From Microbulbifer sp. YPW16 (GTDB lineage Bacteria > Pseudomonadota > Gammaproteobacteria > Pseudomonadales > Cellvibrionaceae): 64,000 nucleotides of DNA. A program made the position numbers and the translations under genes. This document shows, piece by piece, positions 24,515 to 34,376 of the stretch. Every line of letters begins with the position of its first letter. Position 1 is the first letter of the stretch. The stretch covers positions 3,676,001-3,740,000 of the forward strand of contig NZ_CP089928.1 in the NCBI RefSeq assembly GCF_021290385.1, read 5' to 3'. The notes under the pieces were generated by a model. The model saw nothing but the letters and a program-made list of their open reading frames with translations, searched no databases and was not told the origin of the DNA.

Positions 24515-24727
24515 TCAGCTGGCGGAATAGAACAGGCCGCTGTTGGCGTTGGCGATAACACCGCCACTCATGGTTTCTTCGATGATCTCCTGGGTGAGCT
24601 CGGCACAGCGGCCGCACTGCGAGGATACGCCCAGCTGGCGACGCAGGGCCTTGACCGAGGTAGAGCCGTCATACACGGCTTCCTTGATCTGGCGGTCGGT
24701 AATGCCTTTACAGATACATACGTACAT
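24515..24727 (-). CDS. bfd: bacterioferritin-associated ferredoxin
   Basis: 70 residues from the ATG at 24727. Bfd is a [2Fe-2S] protein that delivers electrons to bacterioferritin and releases stored iron. The four cluster cysteines follow the family pattern: CIC near the start (MYVCICKGIT) and C-x2-C in SSQCGRCAEL. The TDRQIKEAV sequence after the first pair is typical. The tail SGLFYSAS is variable. A Fur-box-like sequence lies about 65 bp upstream. It is separated from bfr by the DUF2254 gene, so the pair is near but not adjacent. Confidence 0.93.
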   Translation of the reverse strand: MYVCICKGITDRQIKEAVYDGSTSVKALRRQLGVSSQCGRCAELTQEIIEETMSGGVIANANSGLFYSAS

Positions 24728-25114
24728 GGCTGCTTCTACCCTGTGGCGCACAATGCCCAAATAAGAACGATGTGTGGATCGTATTGCAATTGAGAATGAG
24801 TGTCAATAAGGTTCCATGAATGCATGGTTTTTATTCTAGTTGGCTAAAACATGACCCACAGGGCAATTGTCGCGAAACCCTGACCGATGGGTCGGGCCCC
24901 GCCGGGGAGTCCGTCGGCACACCGGCATGAATTCAGGCCCCGGGCATTGAATCCATTGCTATCGACACCATATAAATTTTCTATGGGACTGGCCGGGGTG
25001 GCTGTGTATCATTGCGGCCCACTATCAATTCCATGGCAATTTATTACTCCTGTATATAAATTGACCGTTTCGACATTTTAATTACCAATCCAACACTGGA
25101 ATGAGGAGGCTCTT
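24728..25114. other. divergent promoter region bfd / peroxiredoxin
   Basis: 387 bp without a gene. The Fur-like site is near the bfd end. The peroxiredoxin side is AT-rich (TATATAAATTG near 25053) and may hold its promoter. No OxyR site was recognised. Confidence 0.45.
24786..24806 (-). promoter_or_regulatory. Fur-box-like site upstream of bfd
   Basis: GCAATTGAGAATGAGTGTCA fits the Fur pattern of GATAAT-type hexamers (19 bp consensus GATAATGATAATCATTATC) with several mismatches. Fur repression of bfd under iron-replete conditions is known in pseudomonads and E. coli. Confidence 0.45.
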
Positions 25115-25717
25115 ATGGCAGTTCTGGTAGGCAAACCTGCTCCGGACTTCACCGCTGCCGCGGTACTGGGTAACGGCGAGATCGTTGAAGACTTCAACCT
25201 GGCCGAGACCATCAAGGGCAAGAAGGCTGTGATCTTCTTCTACCCGCTGGACTTCACCTTCGTATGCCCGTCCGAGCTGATCGCTTTCGATCACCGTTTC
25301 GAGGAGTTCAAGAAGCGTGGCGTCGAGGTGATCGGTGTTTCCATCGACTCCCAGTTCTCCCACAACGCGTGGCGCAACACCTCCGTCAACGATGGCGGCA
25401 TCGGCCCGGTCAAGTACTCCCTGGTTGCCGACGTGAAGCACGAGATCTGCCAGGCCTACGACGTAGAGTCCGAGGGCGGTGTAGCCTTCCGCGGCTCCTT
25501 CCTGATCGACGAGGAAGGTGTGGTACGTCACCAGGTAGTCAACGACCTGCCGCTGGGCCGTAACGTGGACGAAATGCTGCGTATGGTCGACGCCCTGGCG
25601 TTCCACCAGGAGCACGGCGAAGTCTGCCCGGCGGGCTGGCAGGAAGGCGACAAGGGCATGAACGCCTCTCCGGAAGGCGTTGCCGCTTACCTGAGCGAGA
25701 ACGCTGAGAAGCTGTAA
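25115..25717 (+). CDS. 2-Cys peroxiredoxin (AhpC/Prx1 type)
   Basis: 200 residues. It reduces hydrogen peroxide and organic peroxides with two cysteines: the peroxidatic Cys in DFTFVCPSE (about residue 51) and the resolving Cys in HGEVCPAGW (about 171), with the YF/YLSENAEKL-type tail of typical 2-Cys enzymes. The catalytic Pro/Thr are in FYPLDFTFVCP and the Arg in VAFRGSFLID. ATG preceded by GAGGAGG. Thioredoxin-linked tryparedoxin peroxidase-type sequence (RNTSVNDGGIGPVKY), so the name AhpC is possible but not certain. Monocistronic with a strong terminator. Confidence 0.93.
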   Translation: MAVLVGKPAPDFTAAAVLGNGEIVEDFNLAETIKGKKAVIFFYPLDFTFVCPSELIAFDHRFEEFKKRGVEVIGVSIDSQFSHNAWRNTSVNDGGIGPVKYSLVADVKHEICQAYDVESEGGVAFRGSFLIDEEGVVRHQVVNDLPLGRNVDEMLRMVDALAFHQEHGEVCPAGWQEGDKGMNASPEGVAAYLSENAEKL

Positions 25718-25770
25718 GCCTGATGCGTCCTGGCGCCCCGGGGCATCCCGGGGACGCTGCTGAAGGCCAG

Positions 25771-25794
25771 AAACCGCCCCCGGGCGGTTTTTTT
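25771..25794 (+). terminator. rho-independent terminator of the peroxiredoxin gene
   Basis: AAACCGCCCCCGGGCGGTTTTTTT, perfect stem with a T-run, 54 bp after the stop. Confidence 0.92.
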
Positions 25795-25951
25795 GTGCCT
25801 GGGGCACACTTCAGCAGCGATGCGTCGCACGCGATTTGTGATTACAATGTCGCTGTTTTCGTGACAGGCAGCACAGCCGGAGAATTTTTCTGTTCGCTGC
25901 TAGTCTTACACTTAAACACTGTGACCTGCCGCGGCGGCCTGAAGTACGGCA

Positions 25952-27148
25952 ATGAAATCCTTGATCCATACCACAATCTGTCTCTGCTGGCGTCGACCGG
26001 GTGCGGTCCGCTGGTGCCTGCTCCTGATGCTGGCCGGTCTCTGGCTGCCCGCCACGGCGGCGGATATCGATGCCAGTGCCCGGCAATTCGATCGCTATTT
26101 CCATAGCCTGATGAAAAAGAACGGGATCCCCGGTGCCGCCTACGTGATCGTCAGCGGCAACGAGGTGGTGGCCATGGATACCCATGGCGTGCGGGTCAAG
26201 GGCAAGCGGGCGAAGGTGGATAACAACACCGTGTTCCGCCTGGCCTCGGTCTCCAAGACCTTCGCCTCCAGCATGGCCGCGGTGCTGGAGCACGAGCAGA
26301 AATTCGACTGGGGCGACAAGGTGGTGCGCTATGTGCCGGAGCTGCGCTTCAAGACCCCGTCCCTGTCCAAGCAGTTGCAGGTGGAGCACCTGCTGAGCCA
26401 CTCCTCGGGCCTGACCCCGAATGCCTATGACAACTACCTGGAAGATGACCAGCCGCTCAGCAAGATCCTGCCCAAGTTCGCCAATATCGACCCGCGCTGC
26501 ACCCCGGGCAAGTGTTACGGCTACCAGAATGTCCTCTTCAGCCTGATCGAGGATGTGATCCAGAAGGCCACCGGGGTGTCCTACGAGCGCCAGCTGGACA
26601 ACCGTTTCTTCTCCCCGCTGAAGATGGACAATGCCTCCCTGGGCTGGGAGCGCTTTATGGCGTCGGACAACCGCGCCGCGCCCCATGTGCAGACCGGCCG
26701 CGGCTGGCGCCCGGTAAAAGTCGAGAAGGAGTACTACTACGCCGGGCCGGCGGCGGGCGTGAACGCCAGCATCTCCGATATGGCCCAGTGGCTGAAGGCA
26801 CAGATGGGCTACTACCCCAAGGTGCTGTCGCCGGAGGTGATCGCCGACATCACCACCGAGCGGGTGGAAACCCGCCGTCACATGCGCCACCGCATCTGGC
26901 GTGACTACCTGTCCCATGCCGGTTACGGCCTGGGCTGGCGCCTGTATACCATCGGCGACGACCGCATCATCTACCACGGTGGCTGGGTGGCCGGATTCCG
27001 CGCCGCCGTGGCCTATTCGGAGAAGCTCAAGATCGGCATTGTTATCCTGATGAACGCCGAGTCGCGCGTCATCTCCGACCTGACCGCCAATTTCGTGGTG
27101 GATATCACCGGTAACGGCAACCTGGCCACCGCCCTGGCCGGCGAGTAG
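25952..27148 (+). CDS. beta-lactamase family serine hydrolase
   Basis: 398 residues with an N-terminal signal peptide (positively charged start, LLLMLAGLWLPATAA, cleavage near residue 37). It has the class C/penicillin-binding fold: nucleophile in SVSK (S-x-x-K, about 99-102), Tyr in YGYQN (about 190) and the HGG motif in YHGGW (about 343). This is a penicillin-recognising hydrolase or esterase of the EstB/AmpC-like group. The insertion TPGKCYG with two cysteines may form a disulphide. A true beta-lactamase role is not proven. Likely periplasmic. 114 bp before htpG and transcribed alike. Confidence 0.85.
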   Translation: MKSLIHTTICLCWRRPGAVRWCLLLMLAGLWLPATAADIDASARQFDRYFHSLMKKNGIPGAAYVIVSGNEVVAMDTHGVRVKGKRAKVDNNTVFRLASVSKTFASSMAAVLEHEQKFDWGDKVVRYVPELRFKTPSLSKQLQVEHLLSHSSGLTPNAYDNYLEDDQPLSKILPKFANIDPRCTPGKCYGYQNVLFSLIEDVIQKATGVSYERQLDNRFFSPLKMDNASLGWERFMASDNRAAPHVQTGRGWRPVKVEKEYYYAGPAAGVNASISDMAQWLKAQMGYYPKVLSPEVIADITTERVETRRHMRHRIWRDYLSHAGYGLGWRLYTIGDDRIIYHGGWVAGFRAAVAYSEKLKIGIVILMNAESRVISDLTANFVVDITGNGNLATALAGE

Positions 27149-27262
27149 CGACTTCCCGGTCTGCTATTCCCCTCTCTTCCCCGGCCCCGCGGCCCTTGAA
27201 ACCGCGGGCCGCGGCCCAATATAGCCCCCTGTTCAGAATGAAGTGACAGGGGAGACCTATCC

Positions 27263-29182
27263 ATGACCGTCGAGGCCCAGAAAGAGAGCCACGGTTTCCA
27301 GACGGAAGCCAAGCAGCTGCTGCACCTGATGATCCACTCGCTGTACTCCAACAAGGAGATTTTCCTGCGCGAGCTGGTATCCAATGCTTCCGACGCCGCC
27401 GACAAGTTGCGCTTTGAGGCGCTGGCGAAGCCGGAGCTGCTGGAAGAAGATCCCGACCTGCATATTCGCATCGAGTTCGACAAGGACGCCGGTACCCTCA
27501 CCATTTCCGATAACGGCATCGGCATGAGCCGCGACGAGGTGATCGAGAACCTGGGTACCATCGCCCGTTCCGGCACGGCCAGCTTCCTGCAGAACCTCAC
27601 CGGCGACCAGCAGAAGGACGCCCACCTGATCGGCCAGTTCGGGGTGGGTTTCTACTCCGCCTTTATCGTCGCCGACAAGGTGGAGGTGTTCACCCGTCGC
27701 GCCGGCGCCGATACCGCCCAGGGCGTGCACTGGGAGTGCCACGGCGAGGCCGAGTACACCGTCGAGAACGTGGAGTGGCCGCAGCGCGGAACCCGCGTGG
27801 TGCTGCACCTGAAAGATGACGCCAGCGAATTTGCCGATGGCTGGCGCCTGCGCTCCATCATCAAGAAATACTCCGACCACATCGCCATCCCGGTGGAGAT
27901 GCTGAAGGAGGAAGCGCCTGCGGCCGGGGACGAGGAAGAGAAACCGGAAGACAAGGCGCCGGAGTTCGAGGCTGTCAACGCCGCCCAGGCCCTGTGGACC
28001 CGTCCGCGCAGCGATATCAAGGCCGAGGAGTACCGCGAGTTTTACAAGCATATCGCGCATGACTTCGACGACCCCCTGACCTGGAGCCACAACCGTGTCG
28101 AGGGCACGCTGGATTACACCAGCCTGCTGTATATCCCCGGTCGCGCACCGTTCGACCTGTACCAGCGCGATGCCTCCCGCGGCCTGAAACTCTATGTGCA
28201 GCGCACCTTTATCATGGATGACGCCGAGCAGTTCCTGCCGCTGTACCTGCGTTTCGTCAAGGGCGTGCTGGATTCCAACGACCTGCCGCTGAACGTGTCC
28301 CGCGAGATCCTGCAGAAGGACCGCAACACCGATGCCATCAAGAGCGCACTGACCAAGCGCGTGCTGGACATGCTGTCCAAGCTGGCGAAGAAGGACGCGG
28401 ATGAATACCAGAAATTCTGGAACCTGTTCGGCAATGTACTGAAAGAGGGTCCGGCGGAAGACTTCGTCAACAAGGAGAAAATCGCCAAGCTGCTGCGTTT
28501 CTCCACCACTCACACCGACGAGCCGAAGCAGGACCAGTCCCTGGAGGATTACACCGGCCGCATGCAGGATGGCCAGAAGTACATCTACTACGTGGCCGCC
28601 GACAACTTTGCCACTGCCAAGTCCAGCCCCTACCTGGAAGTATTCCGCAAGAAGGGCATCGAGGTGCTGCTGCTCACCGACCAGGTGGATGAGTGGTTTG
28701 TGGGCCATATGACCGAGTTCGATGGCAAGCCGTTCCAGGACGTGGCCAAGGGCGCACTGGACCTGGGCGAGGCGGAGACCGACGAGGACAAGGCCGAGCG
28801 TGAGAAGGTGGAGAAAGACGCCGGTGCGCTGGTGGAGCGGGTCAAGGAAGTGCTGGAAAACCGCGTTGAGGACGTGCGCGCAACCACCCGCCTGGTGGAT
28901 TCACCGGCGTGCCTGGTGGTGAGCGAGCAGGACCTGGGGCCGCAGATGCGCCGCATCCTCGAGCAGGCCGGCCAGTCCCTGCCGGAAGCCAAGCCGATTT
29001 TCGAGCTGAACCCCTCACATCCGCTGGTGCAGCGGCTGGACCAGGAACAGGATGAGGACCGCTTCGCCGACCTCACCAATATCCTGCTGGACCAGGCCAA
29101 CCTGGCAGCGGGCAACCAGCTGACGGACCCGGCCGATTATGTGCGCCGCCTGAACGCGCTGCTGCTGGAGCTGAACACTTAA
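27263..29182 (+). CDS. htpG: molecular chaperone HtpG (Hsp90)
   Basis: 639 residues, close to the 624 of E. coli. ATP-dependent dimeric chaperone in the cytoplasm. The GHKL ATPase domain carries [13 protein letters not shown] (helix with the metal-binding Asn), SDNGIGM (ATP lid/Asp), GTIARSGT and [16 protein letters not shown]. The middle domain has [11 protein letters not shown] with the catalytic Arg and the C-terminal domain ends at LNT. An acidic insertion at about 213-230 ([12 protein letters not shown]) sits where eukaryotic Hsp90 has its linker. The ATG is preceded by AGGGGAGACC. A terminator follows the stop. Confidence 0.96.
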   Translation: MTVEAQKESHGFQTEAKQLLHLMIHSLYSNKEIFLRELVSNASDAADKLRFEALAKPELLEEDPDLHIRIEFDKDAGTLTISDNGIGMSRDEVIENLGTIARSGTASFLQNLTGDQQKDAHLIGQFGVGFYSAFIVADKVEVFTRRAGADTAQGVHWECHGEAEYTVENVEWPQRGTRVVLHLKDDASEFADGWRLRSIIKKYSDHIAIPVEMLKEEAPAAGDEEEKPEDKAPEFEAVNAAQALWTRPRSDIKAEEYREFYKHIAHDFDDPLTWSHNRVEGTLDYTSLLYIPGRAPFDLYQRDASRGLKLYVQRTFIMDDAEQFLPLYLRFVKGVLDSNDLPLNVSREILQKDRNTDAIKSALTKRVLDMLSKLAKKDADEYQKFWNLFGNVLKEGPAEDFVNKEKIAKLLRFSTTHTDEPKQDQSLEDYTGRMQDGQKYIYYVAADNFATAKSSPYLEVFRKKGIEVLLLTDQVDEWFVGHMTEFDGKPFQDVAKGALDLGEAETDEDKAEREKVEKDAGALVERVKEVLENRVEDVRATTRLVDSPACLVVSEQDLGPQMRRILEQAGQSLPEAKPIFELNPSHPLVQRLDQEQDEDRFADLTNILLDQANLAAGNQLTDPADYVRRLNALLLELNT

Positions 29183-29203
29183 GGCAGCCGCTTCGCCGCT
29201 TGC

Positions 29204-29237
29204 GACCGCCGGTCCCGACTGAAAGGGCCGGCGGTTT
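29204..29237 (+). terminator. rho-independent terminator of htpG
   Basis: CCGCCGG ... CCGGCGG followed by TTTTT, 22 bp after the htpG stop. Confidence 0.85.
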
Positions 29238-29454
29238 TTATTTTCCCGCACCCGCGCCGGCCTGGCGCCGCGCTCCATGTACCCCCGCCCTGTTTGATTT
29301 TTGCTCGATTTGCCCGCCAGGTCACACCGCCTGCGCGGAAACTGACCGATAATCACTTTTTTTTCCCGCCCGCGTTGGGCTGGGCCAGCTCGACCTCTAT
29401 AATCCGCTCGACGACAACAACTACCATTCCCTTACTCAATTCCATCGGACAGGT

Positions 29455-30489
29455 ATGACACAGACGGAAACTTCTAAGCCCTTTTCCATTGCCGTACTGG
29501 GCGGCGGCAGTTTCGGTACCGCGATTGCCAATATTGTCGCCGGCAACGGCCACGATACCCGCCAGTGGATGCGCGACCCAGAGCGTGCGGAGAGCTGCCG
29601 CAACCTGCGGGAGAACCGTTATTACCTGCCCGGTGTCACCCTGCACCCGGAGCTGAAAGTCACCAGCGACCTGGAGGAAGCACTGGCCGGTTGCCAGATT
29701 GTATTCGTGGCGATTCCCAGCAAGTCTTTCCGTGAGGTGGTGCAGCGCGTTGCCCCCATGCTGGACACCGGCACCATGCTGATTTCCACTACCAAGGGTA
29801 TCGAGCATGACAGCTTCCACCTGATGAGCGATATCCTGCGCGAGGAAACCACGGATATGCGTGTGGGGGTGCTGAGCGGCCCGAATTTTGCGAAAGAGAT
29901 TGTCGCGGATCACTACACCGCCACCGTGATCGCGAGTGAGGACGAGGAACTTTGCAGCACCATCCAGAAAGTGCTGCATTCCGAGACGTTCCGGGTCTAC
30001 TCCAGCAACGACGTGTTCGGCGTGGAGCTGGCGGGGGCACTGAAGAATATTTATGCCATCGTCACCGGCATGGCAGTGGCGCTGGATCGCGGGCAGAACA
30101 CCATCAGCCTGCTGATCACCCGCGCGCTGGCGGAAATGATGCGCTTTGCCGAGGCGATGGGAGCCGATCCCATGACCTTTATCGGGCTGGCCGGGGTAGG
30201 GGACCTGATCCTCACCTGTTCCTCGGACCTGAGCCGCAACTACCGGGTGGGTTACCTGGTGGGACGGGGCCGGGCCCTGGAGGAGGCTGTCGCAGAAATC
30301 GGTCAGGTCGCCGAGGGCGTGAACACGGTTCGGCTGATTAAGCACAAAGCGGATGAATTGGGCGTCTACATGCCCTTGGTTTCCGCTATTCACGCCATAT
30401 TATTTGAAGAGCGCCCGATCCCGGAGGTAATACGCGATTTGATGTCGGGCGCGCAAACGTTCGATGTAGCCTATTCGGCTAAACCCTAG
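29455..30489 (+). CDS. gpsA: glycerol-3-phosphate dehydrogenase (NAD(P)+)
   Basis: 344 residues. It makes sn-glycerol 3-phosphate for phospholipid synthesis. The N-terminal Rossmann domain has [16 protein letters not shown]; other family motifs are [29 protein letters not shown], the substrate-binding Lys in [13 protein letters not shown] and [17 protein letters not shown] at 29455 after a spacer holding a purine-rich site further upstream. Head of an apparent operon with the DUF4389 gene (13 bp downstream) and sixA. Confidence 0.95.
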   Translation: MTQTETSKPFSIAVLGGGSFGTAIANIVAGNGHDTRQWMRDPERAESCRNLRENRYYLPGVTLHPELKVTSDLEEALAGCQIVFVAIPSKSFREVVQRVAPMLDTGTMLISTTKGIEHDSFHLMSDILREETTDMRVGVLSGPNFAKEIVADHYTATVIASEDEELCSTIQKVLHSETFRVYSSNDVFGVELAGALKNIYAIVTGMAVALDRGQNTISLLITRALAEMMRFAEAMGADPMTFIGLAGVGDLILTCSSDLSRNYRVGYLVGRGRALEEAVAEIGQVAEGVNTVRLIKHKADELGVYMPLVSAIHAILFEERPIPEVIRDLMSGAQTFDVAYSAKP

Positions 30490-30502
30490 GGGCAAAGACA
30501 AT

Positions 30503-31144
30503 ATGGATAATGAAGAACTGAAAAAAAACATCACCTCCGGCAACCACTGGATGCGCCTGTTGTACATGGTGCTGTTCGTAGTGCTGCTGGAAATCGCCGG
30601 CTTCGTCATGCTGGCGGTGGTGATACTGCAGTTCCTGTTCTCGATTCTTTCCGGCGGCCCCAATGACAACCTGCGCCGCCTGGGGGACCAGATCGCGTCT
30701 TTCGTGTACCAGACCCTGCAATTCCTGGTGTACAACACCGAAGAGAAACCTTTCCCGTTTGCCGAGTGGCCCGAGTCCGACATCGAGGACCTGTCCGGCT
30801 ATGAAAGTGCCGAGGAAGTAAACGGCGAAGTGGTCTCCGAAGACGATGAAGAGCCCCAGGGGCAGAGCGTGTACGATCCCATCTCCCTGGGTGCCGGGAA
30901 GGACGAGGGCGAAGACAAACCCGCCGCATCCACCAGCAAGGGGGCGGCCAAAAAGAGCGCCTCCGGCGGCACCGGCAAGGGCAGCTCCAGCAAAAGCAGT
31001 TCGTCGAAGTCCAGCTCTTCGAAGTCCAGCTCGACCAAGTCCAGTGGATCCGGCAGTTCCACCAAAAGCAGCGACAAGGCCGGCGCCGACAAGGGCAAGG
31101 AGCCGGAGAAGGAGACCGGGAAGGACGACGACAGCGACAAGTAG
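30503..31144 (+). CDS. DUF4389 membrane protein with Ser/Lys-rich tail
   Basis: 213 residues. Residues 1-90 are a DUF4389 domain: one long hydrophobic segment about 17-46 (WMRLLYMVLFVVLLEIAGFV), then GGPNDNLRRLGDQIASFVYQTLQFLVYNTEEKPFPFAEWP. From 110 on the tail is low-complexity, with repeats of SSSKS, AKKSASGG and SGSGSSTKSS and a charged end. The tail is probably disordered. Function unknown; the gene sits between gpsA and sixA in most relatives (from memory), which suggests a membrane or lipid link. ATG, with AGG upstream. Confidence 0.85.
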   Translation: MDNEELKKNITSGNHWMRLLYMVLFVVLLEIAGFVMLAVVILQFLFSILSGGPNDNLRRLGDQIASFVYQTLQFLVYNTEEKPFPFAEWPESDIEDLSGYESAEEVNGEVVSEDDEEPQGQSVYDPISLGAGKDEGEDKPAASTSKGAAKKSASGGTGKGSSSKSSSSKSSSSKSSSTKSSGSGSSTKSSDKAGADKGKEPEKETGKDDDSDK

Positions 31145-31201
31145 TCCGTAGCCATCCGGCGGGGCTCAGCCCCCGCCAGTGGCGAAACAGGGAGGTTCAG
31201 C

Positions 31202-31657
31202 GTGCAGCTACTGATATTGCGCCACGGCGAGGCCGAGCCGATGGTGGGCGAGGACAGTGAGCGCCAGCTTACCGATCGCGGCCGGGCACAGGTGGCCTGG
31301 ATCTGCGACCGACGCGCCGAAGAGCTGGCGCAGGTGCGCGCCATCTGGGCCAGCCCGTTTGTGCGTACCCAGCAGACCGCGCAGATTGTCGCCGGCCGCC
31401 TGCGGCAGCCTGTGGACACCCAGCCCCTGCTGGTGGGCGATACCGATCCGCGGGAGGTGCTGGAAGCCCTGGGCCGCGCGGCACTCTTCCCGCTGCTGCT
31501 GGTGAGCCACCAGCCGCTGGTGGGCTCCCTGGTCAACGGCCTCTGCGGCAGTCCCGGGGCACATCCCATGGGCACCTCCAGCTTGGCCTGCCTGGAAGCC
31601 GAGGTCTGGGCCAACGGCTGCGCCGACCTGTCCTGGCTGCAGCACCCGCAGGTCTAG
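31202..31657 (+). CDS. sixA: phosphohistidine phosphatase SixA
   Basis: 151 residues, histidine phosphatase fold. SixA removes phosphate from histidine, notably in the HPt domain of ArcB and the PTS-Ntr system. The catalytic RHG motif is in LLILRHGEAEP (His at about residue 8) and the second His is in LLVSHQPLVG. Start GTG at 31202, preceded by CAGGGAGG seven to nine bases upstream. Located after the DUF4389 gene, 57 bp downstream. Confidence 0.9.
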   Translation: MQLLILRHGEAEPMVGEDSERQLTDRGRAQVAWICDRRAEELAQVRAIWASPFVRTQQTAQIVAGRLRQPVDTQPLLVGDTDPREVLEALGRAALFPLLLVSHQPLVGSLVNGLCGSPGAHPMGTSSLACLEAEVWANGCADLSWLQHPQV

Positions 31658-31783
31658 CCGGGACGCCGCACCATTCGTCCTGTCCCCGCGTCCACTCTCG
31701 ACACCCATGCTGGCCCCGGAGGTCATTGCCGGTCCCGGTCGGGCCCGGCACTATCTGGTGCTGGTTTCTAACGATGTTGCCCC

Positions 31784-32653
31784 ATGACTGAATCCCCGCG
31801 CGAAATCACCCTGGAATTCGATCACAAGACTATTGCCGCCCGACGCTGGGGCGATCCCGATGGCGTGCCGGTGCTGGCCCTGCATGGCTGGCTCGACAAC
31901 TGTGCAAGCTTTGACCGGCTGGCGCCGCTGCTGGGCGGGATCGACCTGGTGGCGATCGATATGGCCGGCCACGGGCAGAGCTACCATCGCTCCCGGGATG
32001 CCAATTACAACATCTGGGAGGAAGTGGAAGACGTGATCGGGGTCAGTGAGGCACTCGGCTGGCGCCGGTTCTCCCTGCTCGGCCATTCGCGCGGGGCGGT
32101 ATCTTCCATGCTCACCGCCGGCACTTTCCCCAACCGCGTGGAGCGGCTGGCCCTTGTGGATGGGCTGGTGCCGCCGCCGGCCAGGGCGGAGGAGGCACCG
32201 GAGAATCTTGCCCGTGCCATCGCCCAGCGCGCCCGTTATGGCGCCGTGCGACCGCGGCAGTTCACCAGCCTGGCCGAGGCCACCGAGGCGCGCCGCAACG
32301 GTATGTTCAAGTTGAGCCGGGAAGCTGCCCGCGCCATCGTCGAGCGTGGCACGCGCGCCAGTGCTGACGGTTTCACCTGGAGCAGTGACCCGCGCCTCAA
32401 GGCCACTTCCACCGGCAAGCTCACCAGCGACCAGGTGCGCGCTTTCCTGGAGAGTATCCAGCAAGCGGAGATTCCCGTGCGGCTGGTGCTGGCAATGGAT
32501 GGTATCGAGGGGATGCCCGAGAGGATGCGGCCACTGCTACAGCAGTTTCCCAATATTGCCGTGCGCGAGATGCACGGCGGCCACCACCTGCATATGGAAG
32601 AGGGCGCGGAAGAAATCGCCGAGTGGTTCGGCCCCTTCCTGCGCGGCGAATGA
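31784..32653 (+). CDS. alpha/beta hydrolase
   Basis: 289 residues with a standard alpha/beta hydrolase fold: oxyanion-hole motif HGWLDNCASF, the nucleophile elbow GHSRGA (Ser at about 106), and the C-terminal His in MHGGHHLHME; the acid is likely Asp in VLAMDGIEG. The cap region (about 130-205) is rich in Arg/Ala. Substrate unknown; the nearest groups include serine esterases and the MhpC/BioH type. ATG start at 31784, followed by the second repeat cluster. Confidence 0.88.
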   Translation: MTESPREITLEFDHKTIAARRWGDPDGVPVLALHGWLDNCASFDRLAPLLGGIDLVAIDMAGHGQSYHRSRDANYNIWEEVEDVIGVSEALGWRRFSLLGHSRGAVSSMLTAGTFPNRVERLALVDGLVPPPARAEEAPENLARAIAQRARYGAVRPRQFTSLAEATEARRNGMFKLSREAARAIVERGTRASADGFTWSSDPRLKATSTGKLTSDQVRAFLESIQQAEIPVRLVLAMDGIEGMPERMRPLLQQFPNIAVREMHGGHHLHMEEGAEEIAEWFGPFLRGE

Positions 32654-32731
32654 TCCCGCGCCTGTTCTGCCCCTGCGGTCCGTCCGGTTTTGCGATTCGG
32701 TAGGTTTGCTGAGGCTGCAGCGAGATAGTCC

Positions 32732-33150
32732 GTAGGGGCGAACCTTGTGTTCGCCCTCTCAAGCAAGGGGATTCCTTCCTGCCGTCCCGGGCGCACACAA
32801 GGTGCGCCCCTACGGTCCCGGCCGTTCGTCCGGCGTCACCATTTTTGTCATCCCGGATGCCGGCAAGGGGGATAGGGGATGATGTTTACACCGTGGGTGT
32901 CGTGGCGCCCGGGCGCATTCAGGGGCCGCCCTTAAATTTTTTCCTGTCGTCATTGCCACGAACTGTGTAGGGGCGCACCTTGTGTGCGCCCAGGGCTCGT
33001 CAGGATGCTTTTGCGTTGTCCGATCCGGTTTCGGGTTCTCGAGGTGGCCGGGGTTGGGCGAGGGGATGGGGGGCCACCCGGGCGCATACAAGGTGCGCCC
33101 CTACGGGCCTGGTTCGGGCAGGTACCCGTAGGAGCGGCCCCTGGCCGCGA
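32732..33150. repeat. second REP-like palindrome cluster
   Basis: Four copies of the same 25 bp palindrome family as at 21.6-22.2 kb: 32732-32756 (GAAC variant), 32789-32813, 32967-32991 and 33080-33104, alternating in orientation, plus a different palindrome GTAGGAGCGGCCCCTGG at 33128-33150. The gap 32654-33185 contains no supported gene. Confidence 0.82.
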
Positions 33151-33185
33151 GACCACAGGGTTGGATGGCTAGCAGGCGTCCCGGC

Positions 33186-33530
33186 TCAGAACGGCAGGCG
33201 CTTGGAATAGCAGCCCTGGTCCATCTCCCGCACCTCCACCGTGACCGCCGGCACACCGTCGGCGAACTGGCACAGGGCGTTGAAGACCGCGGAGCTGAGC
33301 TCTTCCCGCTCGCGCTCGCTGCGCCCATCCAGCAGGCGCACTTCCGCGTGGATAAAGCTGCCTCCCTTCTCCCCGGCGATAAAGTGCCGGTAGGGCAGCG
33401 CCCGGGTCTTGATGGTGTGGGGGGCGAACAGGCCGGAGCGGTTCATGGCCTCCTGCGCGGTGCTGACCAGTGCCGGGATGGAAATATGGTCTTCCAGCTT
33501 CTCAGCGTACTCGATCACCAGGTGGGGCAT
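33186..33530 (-). CDS. 5-carboxymethyl-2-hydroxymuconate isomerase-like protein
   Basis: 114 residues from the ATG at 33530. Tautomerase superfamily; after removal of Met the N-terminal Pro of MPHLVIEYAEKLE is the catalytic base. The sequence follows CHMI (HpcD-like) through HISIPALVSTAQEAMNRSG and RALPYRHFIAGEKGGSFIHAEVRLLDGRS. CHMI acts in homoprotocatechuate (4-hydroxyphenylacetate) degradation, but no other hpc gene is here, so its present role is unclear. The upstream in-frame extension to 33587 lacks a ribosome-binding site; GGAGAGAA precedes the chosen start. Confidence 0.85.
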   Translation of the reverse strand: MPHLVIEYAEKLEDHISIPALVSTAQEAMNRSGLFAPHTIKTRALPYRHFIAGEKGGSFIHAEVRLLDGRSEREREELSSAVFNALCQFADGVPAVTVEVREMDQGCYSKRLPF

Positions 33531-33662
33531 GGTTTCTCTCCGTGAATACTGGGGCCGCGCGATATCTCTGTGCGGCCCCCGTGGCACTCTTTACAGGTTC
33601 ACTGCGCAGCGGTGAGCGCGACAGCTCCATCGCCGCGCTTCCCTGCGCCGCGTTAACGCATT

Positions 33663-34202
33663 TTAGCGAATCAGGGACAGGAATTCGGTCCGGGTGGCCT
33701 GCTGGCTGCGGAAGGAACCCAGCATGGCGGAGGTCTTCATTACCGAATTCTGTTTCTCCACGCCGCGCATCATCATGCACATATGCTTGGCCTCGATGAT
33801 CACGCCGACGCCCGCCGCGCCGGTGACATCCTGGATGGTCTCGGCGATCTCCACGGTGAGCTGTTCCTGGATCTGCAGGCGCCGGGCGAACATATCGACG
33901 ATGCGCGCCACCTTGGACAGGCCCAGCACCTTGCCGTTGGGGATATAGGCCACGTGTGCCTTGCCGATAAACGGCAGCAGGTGGTGCTCGCACAGGGAGT
34001 AGAGCTCGATATCCTTGACCAGTACCATCTCACTGCAGTCGGAGGGGAAGATGGCCTCGTTGACGATATCGTCCAGCGATTGCTGGTAGCCCTGGGTCAG
34101 GTATTGCATCGCCTTGGCGGCGCGCTTGGGGGTGTCCTTCAGGCCCGGGCGTTGCGGATCTTCGCCGATTGCCTCAATAATTCGCGCGTAGTGTTCGTTC
34201 AT
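33663..34202 (-). CDS. folE: GTP cyclohydrolase I
   Basis: 179 residues (FolE family). It converts GTP to 7,8-dihydroneopterin triphosphate, the first step of folate synthesis. The zinc ligands are Cys and His in [18 protein letters not shown] and Cys in [34 protein letters not shown] and [13 protein letters not shown] are standard. Start: ATG at 34202 chosen; a TTG at 34217 would add five residues. Transcribed away from prmB. Confidence 0.95.
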   Translation of the reverse strand: MNEHYARIIEAIGEDPQRPGLKDTPKRAAKAMQYLTQGYQQSLDDIVNEAIFPSDCSEMVLVKDIELYSLCEHHLLPFIGKAHVAYIPNGKVLGLSKVARIVDMFARRLQIQEQLTVEIAETIQDVTGAAGVGVIIEAKHMCMMMRGVEKQNSVMKTSAMLGSFRSQQATRTEFLSLIR

Positions 34203-34376
34203 CTGGTCCAGTTCCAATATCTCAGCCCGAGGGGCGGGTGCGCTACCCTAAGCTTTTGTCATGTTTGAGTAAAGAACCGCCGGGCGGCCAGGGATGTTTT
34301 ACTCTGCGCCAGGGCCAGTGGATCATTGCCGGGGCGTAATTCCGCCCCGGCCCAGTCAGTAAAAAGGATAGAGTGA

